Positions 16,201 to 27,700 of a stretch of DNA of 64,000 nucleotides are shown here, piece by piece. Where the stretch lies: NCBI GenBank assembly GCA_019095985.1, contig CM032669.1, positions 28,479,349-28,543,348 of the forward strand, written 5' to 3'. A model generated the notes under the pieces. The model searched no databases. It was not told where the DNA came from and saw nothing but the letters and a program-made list of their open reading frames with translations. The position numbers and the translations under genes were made by a program. This stretch comes from Streblospio benedicti. Lineage: Eukaryota > Annelida > Polychaeta > Spionida > Spionidae. Within the stretch, counting starts at the first letter, position 1, and each line of letters opens with the position of its first letter.

Positions 16201-19200
16201 CAGTACTCGAGTACGGATCCCATACAATGGCACCATAGTCCAGAATTGATCGGACCAGGGAGATGTATGCGGTTCTTTTAAGATCTGAAGGCCAGCGCCT
16301 CAAGTTTCTGCGGAGGAATCCTAGTGATTTGTTGGCTTTACTGCTGACATTATTTATGTGTTTTGACCATTTAAGGTCCTCTGCGAGTTCAATGCCCAGA
16401 TACGGATGTGATTTAACATTTTTCAGTATTGTATCATTTAATTTGTAGAAGTAAGGCTTCCTGTTCCAGACTGACAAAATATAGCATTTGTCTGCATTAA
16501 AAACATGTATCGGTTCCACTCAGTGTTGTGCTCATAACTATGAATACAGTGCTGTCCACGTTTAAGTTTGTATAACAAGTAATAGAAAAAATCTTTGAAA
16601 CCACTTAAATTTCTGTATTGAGTGTGTTTATATGTTATCTTCTAAAGTCTAGTAAAACGTAGAAAATAGTGAAAACACTGAAGTTACTCATAGAATCTGG
16701 ATTTAATTTCGTAAAATTTTTTGAAGAACTTGTTTTTTCCTAGAAAATACCATGGCGATCCGAAAATACGAACTTGCAGTAAGACATAAATAGTAATTAC
16801 ACGTAGTTATTTCGACGTAAAACATAACTTGTTTAAAACGCATTGTTGTAATTCCTATGGTTGGACTTTATGGTGTAATTTTAAGCAGTGTTTTTAAAAA
16901 GTATAAAGTTGCTTTCAATAACAGTTATTTCATGTACAACTTGGTGATAGTGTTTCACATTCGTTTATTATTAATAGACTTGATAGTTTTAACGTTTTAA
17001 TGAGAAAAAATATCTCTGGTTTTAAGAAGATTATCGTTAATAGTTATTTTTTCATTGTGCATTATACAGAAGGTGGAATGATTTGCTATATTTGTGATGT
17101 ATTTTATTATCATTTATTTTTCTTACTATGGACTGTGTCTGAATTATAGAAATAAAAATATTTAAATTTTTTTTTTTTAAAATCAAAAAAATCAGTAGTT
17201 TGAGAATTTGCTGTAGCAGATAATACGGTGATAAATATACAGAAATAATTGGGGCCCTTACACGAGAACAGTACTGTAGCTTTTATTTCATAGCTTAATT
17301 AAACAATGTTCATTTTAGCCAAGACACGAGGTACCAAAAGAAAAACTGCTGGAGATGGACCGGTAATAGACCAAAGACGAGCCAAGAAAGGGTGAGTGAT
17401 TGGTGAACGCATGAACACATGTATATTTTGGAATGTAACTTTGACTTCAATTTCACTAGAAAAAGTGTATACCAAACTTGTGCATGTAAAGATTGAATAA
17501 TATGATTATGTATACAAATATATTAAGCTAGTTCTAATTCTTCAACTATTTTATTGAAATTCATCTATATTCTTGTTGTCTTTCATCAGAGAAGTGACCA
17601 TGACAGCCAAGATCTACCCGAGCGGCTACCCACCAGAACACCCGTACAACAAGGACGGCTACAGATACATCCTGGCTGAGCCAGATCCGCACGCACCCAA
17701 CTGGGAGGCCTTTGACCAGAGCATGGAGTGGGCGGGCAAGCCCATCCCAGGCTACTTGTACCGCACCTGGCTCTCTGATGTCGTCCAGTTGGCTTTGCAT
17801 GACAGAGGTATGGGCTTGTTTATGTTCCTGTTTAGGATATCAAGGGTTAAAGTTGTTGTAGTGTTGTGCGTTACTGATTTACAATGTTAGTTTAAGGTGT
17901 TCACAACTTCACATCATAGTTCATAATCCAGCTTCTCTTCAAGTATATTTCTTCTATTTATGCACATGTACTTAATAATAACAACATCCTCCATTTTGAC
18001 TTCAGTTGAATCTGCAACTGCGTAAGTATGTATATCTGACTGGCATATACACTTCATTACTTCATTCCTAGTTATTGACAGGATTCTAAACTTTAAAGGT
18101 GTTCACTTAAGTGAAGTTCCACTGTACCCTAACCAGTGTTCGCGCTAGGAAGTTGTCTGACGGAGTCCCTTGGGACTCTATGACTTGAAAATTTGGAGTC
18201 CCACTCAAAGATTTTGGAGTCCCACATAAGTGTTTGATAATCAATGTCGAAAAATAAAACCAACCATCTAAGATATTGATGATGCATTACATAATATAAA
18301 CTATTTTCCTACATGTCATTTGTGTTATTGAAATCGGAAATATGTATATAAAAAAATCAACAGTGTCATATGATATATTCCTTCCAGTGGTCCAGTGGTC
18401 AAGGACTCCAACAAATCAGTTCAATAAACTTGCTAATAATGCTTTGCATCAAAGAAACACTTTTGATTGAACTATCTGTTCTCTTGCACATGTGCATAAC
18501 ACACACATATGGTAATATGGTTAAAAATATCATAGGTGTCCAACATTATTAAAGCTTTATCTATGGCTTCCCAACTTATCTAGACCCACATGTGCAATGA
18601 TGAATACTAAGCCTATTTTCAAAACATGATTGACACCATCTAAATTATGTCCTACAAAAAATTGCTGACTATAACAGCTAGATAAATACCAGTGCATGTT
18701 ACTTGCTGCATCCTGCCTCTAATAAAATCATTAGGCTAGCAGGAGTCTAGACTCTAGCTGTGAGCTGCAACATACATTTGGCAGGTTCAAATTGTCCCTT
18801 GCAATTTGGCGTCCCTTTATCAAGTTCGGCGTCACCCTAAGCAACTGCTAACCATCGACAAGTGTAACGGCTCACTCAAAATATAGTTTGTATTAGTATG
18901 TGGACGGTTAACCGGATAACCGGCTACGGTCGATTTTCTAAGCATAACCGGTGGCTACATTGACAAACCGGTTATTGATTTTGATGATTATTTTCATGCC
19001 CAAGCAATATATATAACCATATATTTCATTAATTTTGCGTGATTTAACATTTTTGGCAGTTCAAATTGCCTTGCTGGTGAACGTAAAAGACGAAATGCAT
19101 AAACCGCGATTTTTTTTTTCAAACGCTAATTGATACAGGGTGTCCAGTCCAATCAATATATCCGGTTGCAGTATCGTTTCGCTTTACGTTTCTTGACTCG

Positions 19201-22200
19201 CGCACATGCCACATTCGGTTAATCGGATACAGTTTGGTTACATAGAGCCGATTAACAGGTCTCAATTTTCTCTAACCGTTCACACACTAGTTTGTATCAA
19301 ATATTGGCAATATCGACATGTCAATGTAAATATAGGAAAATGGCATAAAATATCACCGCTTAAGTTGACTAATGTTAAACCTAAAGCCATGCAGGCTTTT
19401 AGGTGGTCATTTTGGGTGCTTGTGTTTTTTGGGGAGAGCTACTTGTTTCTCGTATTTTCGATGGATGTGCTGTGTGAAATGCAATGATGATGTCAAATCA
19501 AACAGCCTACTAGAGAAATTGGGTATTGCTGGCATTGAAAGTGTGCTTCACGGGGATAGACTGATGACAGCTCCATATGGAACAATGAAGTGGAAGAGCT
19601 TGAGATAACAGGAGAGAAAGTCAAGGGAAGATCAAAGCAGGCATAGGACTCAGTCATGCAGAAAGATCTATCACGTGTCGTAAAACAGATCCCAATGATA
19701 GAAAAGCCCGTAGGGGGCGGTTGAGAAATAGACTGGGCAGCCAGGTCACACCCTTAAATTGCCGAATAATTAGAGCCTGTCCAAATAAATTTAGGATATG
19801 ATTGATTGCTTCTTTACACTGTGGTTGTTTTGTGGTTGCAGCCCCTCAGCTTCAGGTGGAGGAGGACCGGCTCACAGTGACCGGGGAGAAAGGCTATAGT
19901 ATGATCAGGGCCACGCACGGTGAGTAAAGGCTACCAGTACTCCAAGCTCACATGTAAAAATATTGGTTGCCACTCATGCAATTTTTGTATATATATTTAG
20001 AGAGATTTTTATGCAATTTTGCTCGTGATTTTCCATGTGATAGACAGAAAGAAGGAAATGAATGGGATTGGGCGATTTTCCACTGAGCAAAATAAAATTG
20101 TTTAGAAAGCACCTGCAATCCAATATCGCACTAGTACTATAAGCTGCTATGCTTCTTGACACCTGCTGTAAATGCATTTAACCTGAAAGGATTTTGTATC
20201 CGGATTGTTGTGCATAGATAGAAGCACATTTGTGTCATTTGTGAAAAAGCCCACGCCCTAAATAAATAATATTTCGTGACAATGTAAGAAGCCATTTTCC
20301 TGCTTTAATTTTTTAATTGCAAAGTAAACATGGCTGCTAAAGTAAACATCTTTATTGCCTTTGAGTCAACGTTGTTCTTGCGACACTGTGCTCTCTGAGG
20401 ACTTTAGATCTAATTAATTTGTTATACATTTGCAATGTACCTTACTGTTTGTTCCCCATGTATCTGTTTCCTCATTTATTAACCTGACAACTTGAATAAT
20501 ATCTATAGTGATACTTATTTTCGTATAAGTTCTGTGAGTTAATTTTGTATACTATATAAATGCATGAAAAGTGTCTACTTGGTCAAGATGTTCATCAAAT
20601 GAGGGTGTTACTATTTACTTAAATGTATTTGGTTAAAAATTGTATCCTAGTCTCACTTCTAACACCAATGACTTGTTACCATTAGGACATGTGCGTATTA
20701 ACAATACAAATATAATCTCTCTGACCATTTTCAATGTAAAATCATATAGCATGAACATTTTGAAACCAAAATGTTAAAATAAACCTTACTTTGAGCCCAC
20801 AGAACATGATAACGTCAGTGATAAGGGGAGCTCTAAATGAAAATCATTTTGGTGGTTTATTGCCCTGTGTCAGTGCTCTCCTCGGGTACAGTTCCCACCT
20901 AATATCTAGGGTGGACATTGTGTGCAAGACTGGATTAGGTCATCGTCATATCTCACGGCTATATAATCAGTATACGGCCATAATACAACCAGATATTAAA
21001 CGTCAGGCGTACGATTTTACATTGCCAAGTAAGAAAACTGAGTATTGATTAGGATTTCATAGCACTGCTGCCAAGTTCCGCATGAAGGGGGGTTTCTAAC
21101 CCACGGGTTGAAATGAACATGGACTAGTTAGGCAGTTTGAGTGATCAAGCCGTGATAACTGACGATGGGATAAGGTGTAAACCGAGAAGTTTTAGACTAG
21201 ACTGTACCGGTATTTGCGTGTTGGCTCCCCTATGCTAATGCTTCCATATTCACATTATTGGTTATATATTCATAAAAGTGCATGCATTAACCATTTTTTA
21301 ACTAGCACACATTATTTTTTATGTATTGCTACTTGTAAATTATATTTAAGAGTGATAAAATAACCAATTATTTAGTTTCGCAAAGTTTTGTACAGTTTTA
21401 TTGTACATAACTAGTTTTGTACCATACAGTTTAAACATGGTTTAAACCACTGGTTGAAACACAACTGTACGAAACCCTGCCAACCCTGACATAAATCCTT
21501 TGAGCGACATTGCGATGTCACTTAATGTCCCCCATCGTCAACCTTTGTGATCTAAAAAATCTCTTCCTGCCCTTTTGCTGCATCGCTACTCTAGAAATCT
21601 ATTTCATGTCAACCAAGGCTAAAAGTCCATGACACCGATTTTGAATGGTTTTTATGAATATAAAGAACTTATAAAGGACCATAAGTCAGGTCCCGTTCTT
21701 AAAATTGATAATTACCTCTATCACTTTATCATATATTTTTAAATTAATGTAATCTTAAAAATACTTGGTTTTCTGTTAGTGTTGATTCTTCATTGTTTAA
21801 CCATTTAGTATACCGTACATCAAGTATCCAAATAAATGTATGTATTTTGACTATGGTAGATATTATTTTTGTATAAATTGTTTGAAATTTTGAAATTTTA
21901 AACTGTAAAATGAAAAAAAAAATCTTTAATCTGTAAAATGATGTAAATAATTACCTTTATTAAGATTATAAATTCTTTTCTCCTTGATAGGTGTGAACCG
22001 TGGGAATTGGTATTTTGAAATAACAATAAAGAGTATGCCGCAAGACAGTGCTGTAAGGCTCGGATGGTCACAGAGTCTAGGTAAGTAATGCAGCCAAATT
22101 TTATTCTAATTTTTTGCCTCTAAAATGTTTTTTCAACTGCCCATTTATACAAAAAGTTATATGTAAGTAACTTAGAAAGATGTGCAGAATGAAAGTCTTG

Positions 22201-22745
22201 TGAAAAAAAATGTTATGATCAAAAATGAAGTGAAATATAACACTGGTATCTGTTCAAAAGTAGGTTGCATTGTGGACACTAGAATTTCAAGTTTGCATTG
22301 TGTCATGGCAAACATAAAAACCAAGATGCTTTCATGTGCATAATAATATGACAAGGTGAGGATTAGCCCTTCCATACTTGTATTGACGCGTCAATTTGTC
22401 AAATTTTGACCACTGAAGAATCGATTGTTCATGAAAATAGATGAATTATCGAGATTGCTCATTCTTCTGACTAGTAACTTTACAATCCTGACTACCCTAT
22501 TTGTATGGTTGTCAATTTCTATTTTCTATGTGTTGCATATTTTTGTAGGTACTCTTCAAGCGCCATGTGGCTATGACAAATTTAGCTACTCCTGGCGATC
22601 TCGCAAAGGAACACGGTTCCATCACAGTCGGGGGAAGCACTATTCAGCTAAGGGCTTTGGCGAGAAGGACGTCCTTGGCTTCTACATCAGTCTGCCCATG
22701 TCCAAGGATGGCAGCAAACTTGTACCTGCTGTGTACAAGGATAGG
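8830..22745 (+). CDS. ASH2L: ASH2L, core subunit of COMPASS/MLL H3K4 methyltransferase, partial at the 3' end
   Basis: Twelve exons: 8830-8924, 9123-9209, 9357-9445, 10192-10271, 12091-12189, 14118-14189, 15156-15261, 17319-17391, 17590-17807, 19842-19919, 21991-22080, 22549-22745. All have GT/AG borders and phases match at every junction (428 codons). Domain order: PHD finger (residues 30-77), winged-helix region (to about 150), basic disordered linker (about 175-240), SPRY from about 250 ([53 protein letters not shown]-like block). ASH2L joins WDR5 and RBBP5 and stimulates MLL-type methyltransferases in the nucleus. The second half of SPRY and the DPY30-binding helix should follow but no matching exon was found in 22746-24619 or recognised beyond. 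The start ATG lies 2 nt inside its exon; a coding upstream exon cannot be ruled out. Confidence 0.94.
10559..11946. mobile_element. Non-autonomous TIR DNA transposon (Harbinger/ISL2EU-like), 1.39 kb
   Basis: The left end GGGATCGTTCACAAATGACG (10559-10578, continuing into TCACC) is the exact reverse complement of the right end (11922-11946), a perfect 25-bp terminal inverted repeat. TTG directly precedes the left end and directly follows the right end, a possible 3-bp target duplication. TIRs starting GGG-x-CGTTCACAAAT are known from Harbinger-related elements, but that assignment is from memory. No transposase is visible; the interior is AT-rich. It lies in ASH2L intron 4. Confidence 0.8.
12279..12332. 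repeat. 27-bp tandem duplication
   Basis: The phrase ATGAATTTCAGTTTCATAAG occurs twice at a 27-bp step (starting 12282 and 12309), in ASH2L intron 5, just before the large repeat element. Confidence 0.75.
12359..12391. repeat. Perfect hairpin at the left end of the array element
   Basis: AAATCTCCC pairs with GGGAGATTT, and CGGAC pairs with GTCCG around a GAA loop, with only a two-base bulge between the two stems. The outer stem uses the same bases as the element's terminal repeat, so the left end carries two overlapping inverted structures. Confidence 0.8.
12359..13813. mobile_element. TIR element filled with a dimeric tandem array
   Basis: The outer ends are AAATCTCCCC (12359-12368) and GGGGAGATTT (13804-13813), a perfect 10-bp inverted repeat. 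Between them the phrase GTACTTTGGCCTACTTTT occurs nine times, starting near 12521, 12689, 12834, 12979, 13140, 13282, 13442, 13584 and 13746. Steps are 168, 145, 145, then alternately about 161 and 142, so the right half is a higher-order repeat of about 303 bp in which two related monomers alternate. The first two units share a different 168-bp block beginning CGCGTCCACATGC. No coding potential is seen. It fills most of ASH2L intron 5. Whether it transposes as a unit is inference. Confidence 0.75.
14597..14703. repeat. Long inverted repeat (hairpin, arms about 45 bp)
   Basis: The left arm begins AGATGCGCTCGCCAGCACTC and the right arm ends GAGTGCTGGCGCGCGAATCT. A central 27-bp block is perfectly complementary (14606-14632 with its partner ending at 14692); the inner part up to the loop and the outer 9 bp pair with a few mismatches. 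The loop is about 9 nt. It lies in ASH2L intron 6 on the sense strand. It could be a very short foldback/MITE element or a source of hairpin RNA. Confidence 0.85.
15670..16519 (-). mobile_element. 5'-truncated CR1/Jockey-like LINE with one late frameshift
   Basis: This is the same LINE group as the copy at 6834-7986 but clearly a different family. It begins inside the thumb ([12 protein letters not shown]), then has [55 protein letters not shown] and a long C-terminal tail. After SFFVKTIR the frame slips: the normal ending [18 protein letters not shown] continues in the next frame to a stop at 15748-15750, so one small indel separates the two. The 3' UTR ends near 15670 in CAGATTCAGATTCAGATG, a short tandem tail typical of such elements. 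It is inserted antisense in ASH2L intron 7. Confidence 0.88.
17590..22745 (+). CDS. ASH2L: ASH2L exons 9-12: N-terminal two thirds of the SPRY domain
   Basis: These four exons encode the most conserved part of the protein: [39 protein letters not shown], then [45 protein letters not shown] and [13 protein letters not shown]. The last exon ends VPAVYKDR before donor GTAAGG. The expected continuation (a block like KFKSYLYFEEKD and an FYKNGV block) is absent from the following 1.9 kb. These exons are richer in GC than the introns, as is usual for strongly conserved coding sequence. Confidence 0.9.
18125..18850. repeat. Probable interspersed repeat, unclassified
   Basis: This is an intronic block (ASH2L intron 9) beginning near GTTCGCGCTAGGAAGTTGTC and GGAGTCCCTTGGGACTC and closing near GGCGTCCCTTTATCAAG. 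The recurring GGAGTCCC/GGCGTCCC phrases suggest a transposable-element remnant. No terminal repeat or coding motif could be fixed, so borders are approximate. Confidence 0.3.
18895..19260. repeat. AACCGG-rich block, possible DNA-transposon end
   Basis: GGTTAACCGGATAACCGG, CATAACCGGTGG and AAACCGGTTAT lie within about 75 bp, and related CGGTTAATCGG is found near 19215. Clusters of ACCGGTTA words occur in subterminal regions of some hAT-like elements, but no matching far end was found here. Confidence 0.3.
19483..19790 (+). mobile_element. LINE C-terminal fragment (different family), degenerate
   Basis: The plus strand encodes [20 protein letters not shown] followed in shifted frames by [46 protein letters not shown] and VTPLNCRI. 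This order is that of the C terminus of LINEs that normally read LGIxxIxSVLRRGRLRWxGHV, GRGRPRKTW, then a basic DRxxWR stretch. Several frameshifts and the loss of the GHV segment show it is a dead remnant. It sits in ASH2L intron 9, about 50 bp before exon 10. Confidence 0.72.
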
Positions 22746-23380
22746 GTAAGGGTTTCTTTTTTTTTTAATTTGTTACCAGTTTATAAACAGTAAATGTTTA
22801 CAGGGGTTTTGTTTTGTTTGCTATTTAGGCCTAATGAACATCGGTTTTCTATATTGTTGTTGACGATTTCCAAGATCAAGATATTTTGTCCTGAATGTTT
22901 ACATCATTAGTACAATGATGTAAATCATGAAATGCCCTTCGATAATGATATATTATGATGGATCTAGAATCAGAGTCACTATGTTAATGATGTTGCTTAG
23001 ATTGATAAAGAATTTTTGTATGTGTGTGTATTTCAAGATACATGTGTACACCATTATACCAAATATAAGAAGACAATTTAGAATCTTTATTTATAGCTGA
23101 AGATGTAAACTGTGACAAGGGTTTTCATTTTGCACAGAAAATGACCTGATTATAGTATCACAATATATTGTTTCAACAATGCCGCCGCCATACACTGAAT
23201 ATAGTCTGACATATAAGCTTCTCACATTCACAAGCAGATACTCCCAAATACACAGAACATTGGAAACTTACATTTTTGTAACAATTACCATATACAAGCA
23301 CTCAAACACCTATGGGCTTTTAGGTTGAAAGTTTGTCTATTTAGGGATGGGCTTTTACATGAACGTGAATTAACATAAGG

Positions 23381-23602
23381 GTCAGGATTAGGTGGAAAAG
23401 TATTACTCGTCAGAAGGACTAGTAACCTTCAAATATCTACTCGTCCTGCAAACAAGTGTACTCGTTCTTGCACAAACTCTATACCTGTATGACAAATTAT
23501 TCAGAATTGCTACTCGTCAAAAGGACAAGTTGCTAAAACTTTGCACTCATCCTGTACTAGTTTTTACTAGTCAATACAAGCGGACCAGTGGCTAATCCTG
23601 AC
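23381..23602. mobile_element. Small TIR element, 222 bp
   Basis: GTCAGGATTAG (23381-23391) and CTAATCCTGAC (23592-23602) form a perfect 11-bp terminal inverted repeat. The interior has repeated ACTCGTC-AGGAC phrases (CTCGTCAGAAGGACTAGT, CTCGTCAAAAGGACAAGT). A related but end-less copy is found near 44566-44672. Confidence 0.65.
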
Positions 23603-24355
23603 TCTGAACATTAGAATTTCAATGGTCTGGATTTTGATAATGTCCAAATTTGGGGTAGTCGTTTACTTGTGGGGGCTGTTGGCTGATTGTATATGGTATT
23701 AATTTCTACATATTTATAAAACAACACAAATCACAGAAAGATTATTCCTTGTCACAAACTCACAAACCAATATGCAAAACATGAGATGAATGATTTGACT
23801 TTTGTGTGACTAACTATGATAGATACAACTAAATAGAATCGAAAATAAAGTATAGCACCAGTAAGGCAAGACTGTAATAGCCCAAAGCTTAATTCCTTTT
23901 TTGCATGATAATGTACAATGTATCGTGTACAACTGATACTATTAATTTACAATGTACATCGTTGCTGCTAGTGTTTTCATGTTATAGATATAATTTTTTA
24001 CTGAATGTGTAGTGAACATGTTACTGTCTGTAATTTTTGTAAGTTATTAATAATGTCCCTTTTATATTGATGGTTGATACTATCCAGATTTTCAAATCTC
24101 CAACAACAGAGTGGCCTAATAATAAATGATAGAAACATGGTTTCCATAACAACCAGAACTCTTATATTTATGAACTTAATGTTCTACACACAGATGCACA
24201 ATTGTTGTTCTTATGTGACTATCATACATAAAAATATCACGGAGGAATTGTAAAAGAAATGTTTATGTCCAGTTTCTCACTTCACTACCTTCCACAATTC
24301 AATTGTTTTTCTATCCTTCAGTGTCAACGTAATATCTCATTCATTCACTCACTAA

Positions 24356-24512
24356 AGTAGAACTTCACTATCTAGAATTTTCTGTATCTCCAGGCTAGTT
24401 TCATTTCCCTTGGACTATATTGCATACATGTATCAGTTGTTATCAGGAAAATTGGCTATCTCAAGCATTTTACAGTTATTCCCTCAGATTCGTGATAACG
24501 AGTTTATACTGT
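24356..24512. mobile_element. MITE, family A
   Basis: The left end is AGTAGAACTTCACTATCT, the right end is GATAACGAGTTTATACTG, and the interior has the family phrases ATTTTCTGTATCTCCAGGCTAG and GGCTATCTCAAGCATTTTAC. Confidence 0.65.
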
Positions 24513-24619
24513 ACTTCAAAATAGATTATCTCAAATTGGAAGTGTTCCGATGAAATTTTGTTGTCCTTGAATAATGCAAGAACATGGTAGTTTTCGTGGA
24601 GCTATGCTCATTTCATCCT

Positions 24620-24721
24620 TCACACTGGTGTGCCGTCCTGTTCAATGTGGAACTCGATACTTGATGAACTGGGGGTGTGGGGGTCGGAGCTTCCTCGCGA
24701 GTCAAGTCGAGGGGTGCTGCC
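24620..24721 (-). CDS. Terminal exon of the membrane-protein gene, ends in a class I PDZ ligand
   Basis: Acceptor TTTAACAG precedes GSTPRLDSRGSSDPHTPSS, then SSIEFHIEQDGTPV and a TGA stop at 24620-24622. Thr at -2 and Val at the end fit the class I PDZ-binding pattern [S/T]-x-hydrophobic. The preceding 41-nt exon (24972-24932) contributes TQRSREEIPLEYR and joins in phase 0. Confidence 0.78.
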   Translation of the reverse strand, partial: GSTPRLDSRGSSDPHTPSSSSIEFHIEQDGTPV

Positions 24722-27700
24722 CTGTTAAAGGAAAAACACCATTACTGATGTGATATGTCACAAATAGAATAAAAACAATGTGAGGTATACCGCATGCAGC
24801 AGTCTAAACGCCCAAGGGCGTGAAGGTTAACATTGAAATTTCACTTGTCCGGATTTTATAATAAAATTATGGTGCAGTTTTATGAAATATTTTTTATATC
24901 ATTTAAAAGCACTTAGAAGTTTTTGACTTACTCTGTATTCCAATGGAATTTCTTCTCTAGATCTTTGGGTTACTGAAATGAAAAAAAAATGGATTGATCT
25001 ATATGTATATTTTGGTACTTTTTTAAAGTAAAAACATCTTCCCCATGAGTAACAAGATATTTGAAGATATTTTGAAATGACAAAAATGTTTTGAATTTTA
25101 TTGAAGGGTAACACAGTATTGTGCAACATTTAGCTAATTAGATAGTCAGCTACAGCAAATTTCATTAGAAAATCAGAAGATTTTCGCCTGAAATCACTCA
25201 TAGATCTATCTACAGGGAAGTGAAGTAGCAGTTTCTAATCCTAGACAAATGATGTAATTTAAAATAGTCATTCACATATAGCATCCTGAAGAGAACAATC
25301 AACACTGCTAATAATGCATAATTATTTGATCAATTAATCAATTCCATTACTCAATCAAATCCTATTTAAGGTCTTTTAAATGTAATTTAGATCTAATTAC
25401 TTCTTAGACGTTAAATAGGATTTGATTGATGAATTGATGCTCGCCAGTTAGGATTAATATGGCCCTTATTAGTTTAACATTGGCAACATTGCAAAGACAT
25501 GCTTACATGAGTATGTAGTAGAGAATGCAGTTGAAGTGTCAGCAGGAGATAGATGGCCCACACTTCCCCCATGCGAAGACGAGGTTACAGGGGACCCAGG
25601 GCTGTAAGAGGGGTCATGGGAGGGCAGGGGGTTATAGCCCTGGTACTGCGACCCCCGAGGAGACTGCACCCTCGGGTATTGATAACTTGGAGAGTGGTCA
25701 CCCCCACCAGGAGAGAGGCCACTCCCTCCGCCTCCTCCACCGTAGTAGCCACCATAGCTGTGACTGTCTGAGGATGACATTGGTGAGAGCTCATTGTCGC
25801 AGTCGTAACTGAGGTGAGAAGACTGTGAGTAGTAGCTGTAGCGGTCGTGCGTGGGAAGTGGCCCGTAGCCGTAACGATCGGTATACACCGGTCGGTAGCT
25901 CTGGTGGGGGGCATCATCGTCATGGAGGTCTGCTGCCGACTGAGACTGCTGTGTGTAGGACTGGGAGTGATGTAGCTGGGGGCGAGGAGGGTGGTGGTGC
26001 TGGGAGGAGGCTGGGTAGATGAGAGGGGAGGTGGCTTGGTGATGGTGGTGGAGGAGAGGGGAGTAGGGGCTGGATGGGGAGGAAGAAGAGGAGGCACCGG
26101 TGGAGCTCGGGTGGTAGGAGTGTCTGTTGGACCTGGCAGGGGGCAGGCGGGGAGGGGGGCGCTGGGGTGGTGCAGGGCAGTCATCCTCATCTCCCACCTG
26201 GTACCAAGCAGACCTGCAAATAGATGCTGGTTAGTTGTAACGCCGTGCAGTCATGCTAAGAGTCTCAATTTCTGGTTCATCTTTTTGTCATCAAATGTTG
26301 CACAGAAACAGAAAAATACAGGAAATGACATTGGAGTTTAGGTATAGAATAAGAATACTGTTGAGCTTTGAGTTGTGCTTTTAGTAAATGCTGTTAGTGC
26401 TTTCAAATTGTTATACATATAGATGTGTGGAAAAGGTAATGCACATGCACAGTTTAATAGTCATGCTTTTAAGTGATCTTGATGAAACATTTGAGGCTGC
26501 ACTCGTATGTACGGTATTGTGCTGATCTTTAATATTAGTGCTTACCTTGGTGGCTGCTGCTTATCAGATGAAGACGCAAAATTAGAGAGCTCTGCAACAA
26601 AGAACATTATGATGTACATTCATAGTCATTAGTTGCTGAAGCATTTTCAAAAAGAATTTCCTGATCCTAATTCAATCAGTTAGAACCTCTATTAGGACGA
26701 CTAGTGGGACTGACCAAAAGGGTTCTCGAAAGACAAATTGTCTCGTCATGAAGTTTCATTTCAGAACCATGAGAAATAGACTTATTATAGAGGAGCTCTT
26801 AATAGATACGTGATCTTAATTGGAACTTTTGTTGGGTCATTCGCCATTTTATTATTTAGTGCAAATGGCTTTAGTACACACCTTCTATTTGTTTAGTGAG
26901 TCGCTTTCCGCCTCGGCCGCTAGCAGCGAGCTCCTGTTGCCAAGGTTTGCTGGCCGCCGGCTCGGCAACAGCAACACCCGCTTGCTGCTCACTCGCACTT
27001 CGCATAGCTGATTGCAACGGATTCCGAGTGTAAAAGTTGTATCCACCATCATTCGAATAATGAATCGACGCCTCTGACTCGTAACCCGTACTGTCTTTTC
27101 TACTATCCTCATGACTGTAATGGTAAGACAGAGGCCGTCTAAGTCTGTCCAGCTTAGCATCTCGTTCAGCCTGATTACAAGGCTCTTTGTTGTAAAAGTC
27201 CACTCTGCTACTGATTTTTGCATGACCGGGTGCAGCAGCCCCACCCCATGGTCCCTTCGGTTTGACGTCCTCTGCCCTGCTGCCCAATCTGCCCAGCCCC
27301 AAGCCAAGGGCATCAATGGCGGGGTTGCTGCCCCGGGCGGGGTGGGAGCCGTCCCTTGGGGGAGGCCATTGTCTGTGAACCTGAGCACGCTCTTTGCTGG
27401 CAGAGGAGGAGGAGTCCTTCCAGGCAGGCACCCAGTCTAAGAACACATTGTGTTTGTTCAGTGGCTGCTGCTTTGTGGGCTGACTATCCTTGGTGTCAGA
27501 ATCCAACCTATTGCTGCCGCCGCCACTCTCCTTATTAGTATTAGAGTCATTTGTGGAGGAAGAATTATCACATTTTTTTGTTGTAGCAGGACCTGCTTCG
27601 TCCTTTGGAGCAACAGCAGAGTCTGATGGGGTTTTCAAAACATTACTACTGGACTTCAGATTTGATGATGACTTGTTTGGTTTGGGAGAGTCTCTGGCTT

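Larger units (their letters stand above)
22746..24619. other. Interval after the last ASH2L exon, without coding sequence
   Basis: I read this stretch for the missing ASH2L SPRY exons on the plus strand and saw none. It contains a small TIR element, a MITE and, at its right end, presumably the 3' UTR of the minus-strand gene that stops at 24620. Confidence 0.6.

Noticed and set aside
20791-21048. 85-codon plus-strand frame within ASH2L intron 10
   Set aside because: No recognised motif and no phase-compatible splice context with ASH2L exons.
25585-26341. Long open frames in other frames and on the plus strand over the Pro/His/Ser exon
   Set aside because: Low-complexity, GC-rich coding sequence keeps alternative frames open; only one frame joins neighbouring exons in phase.
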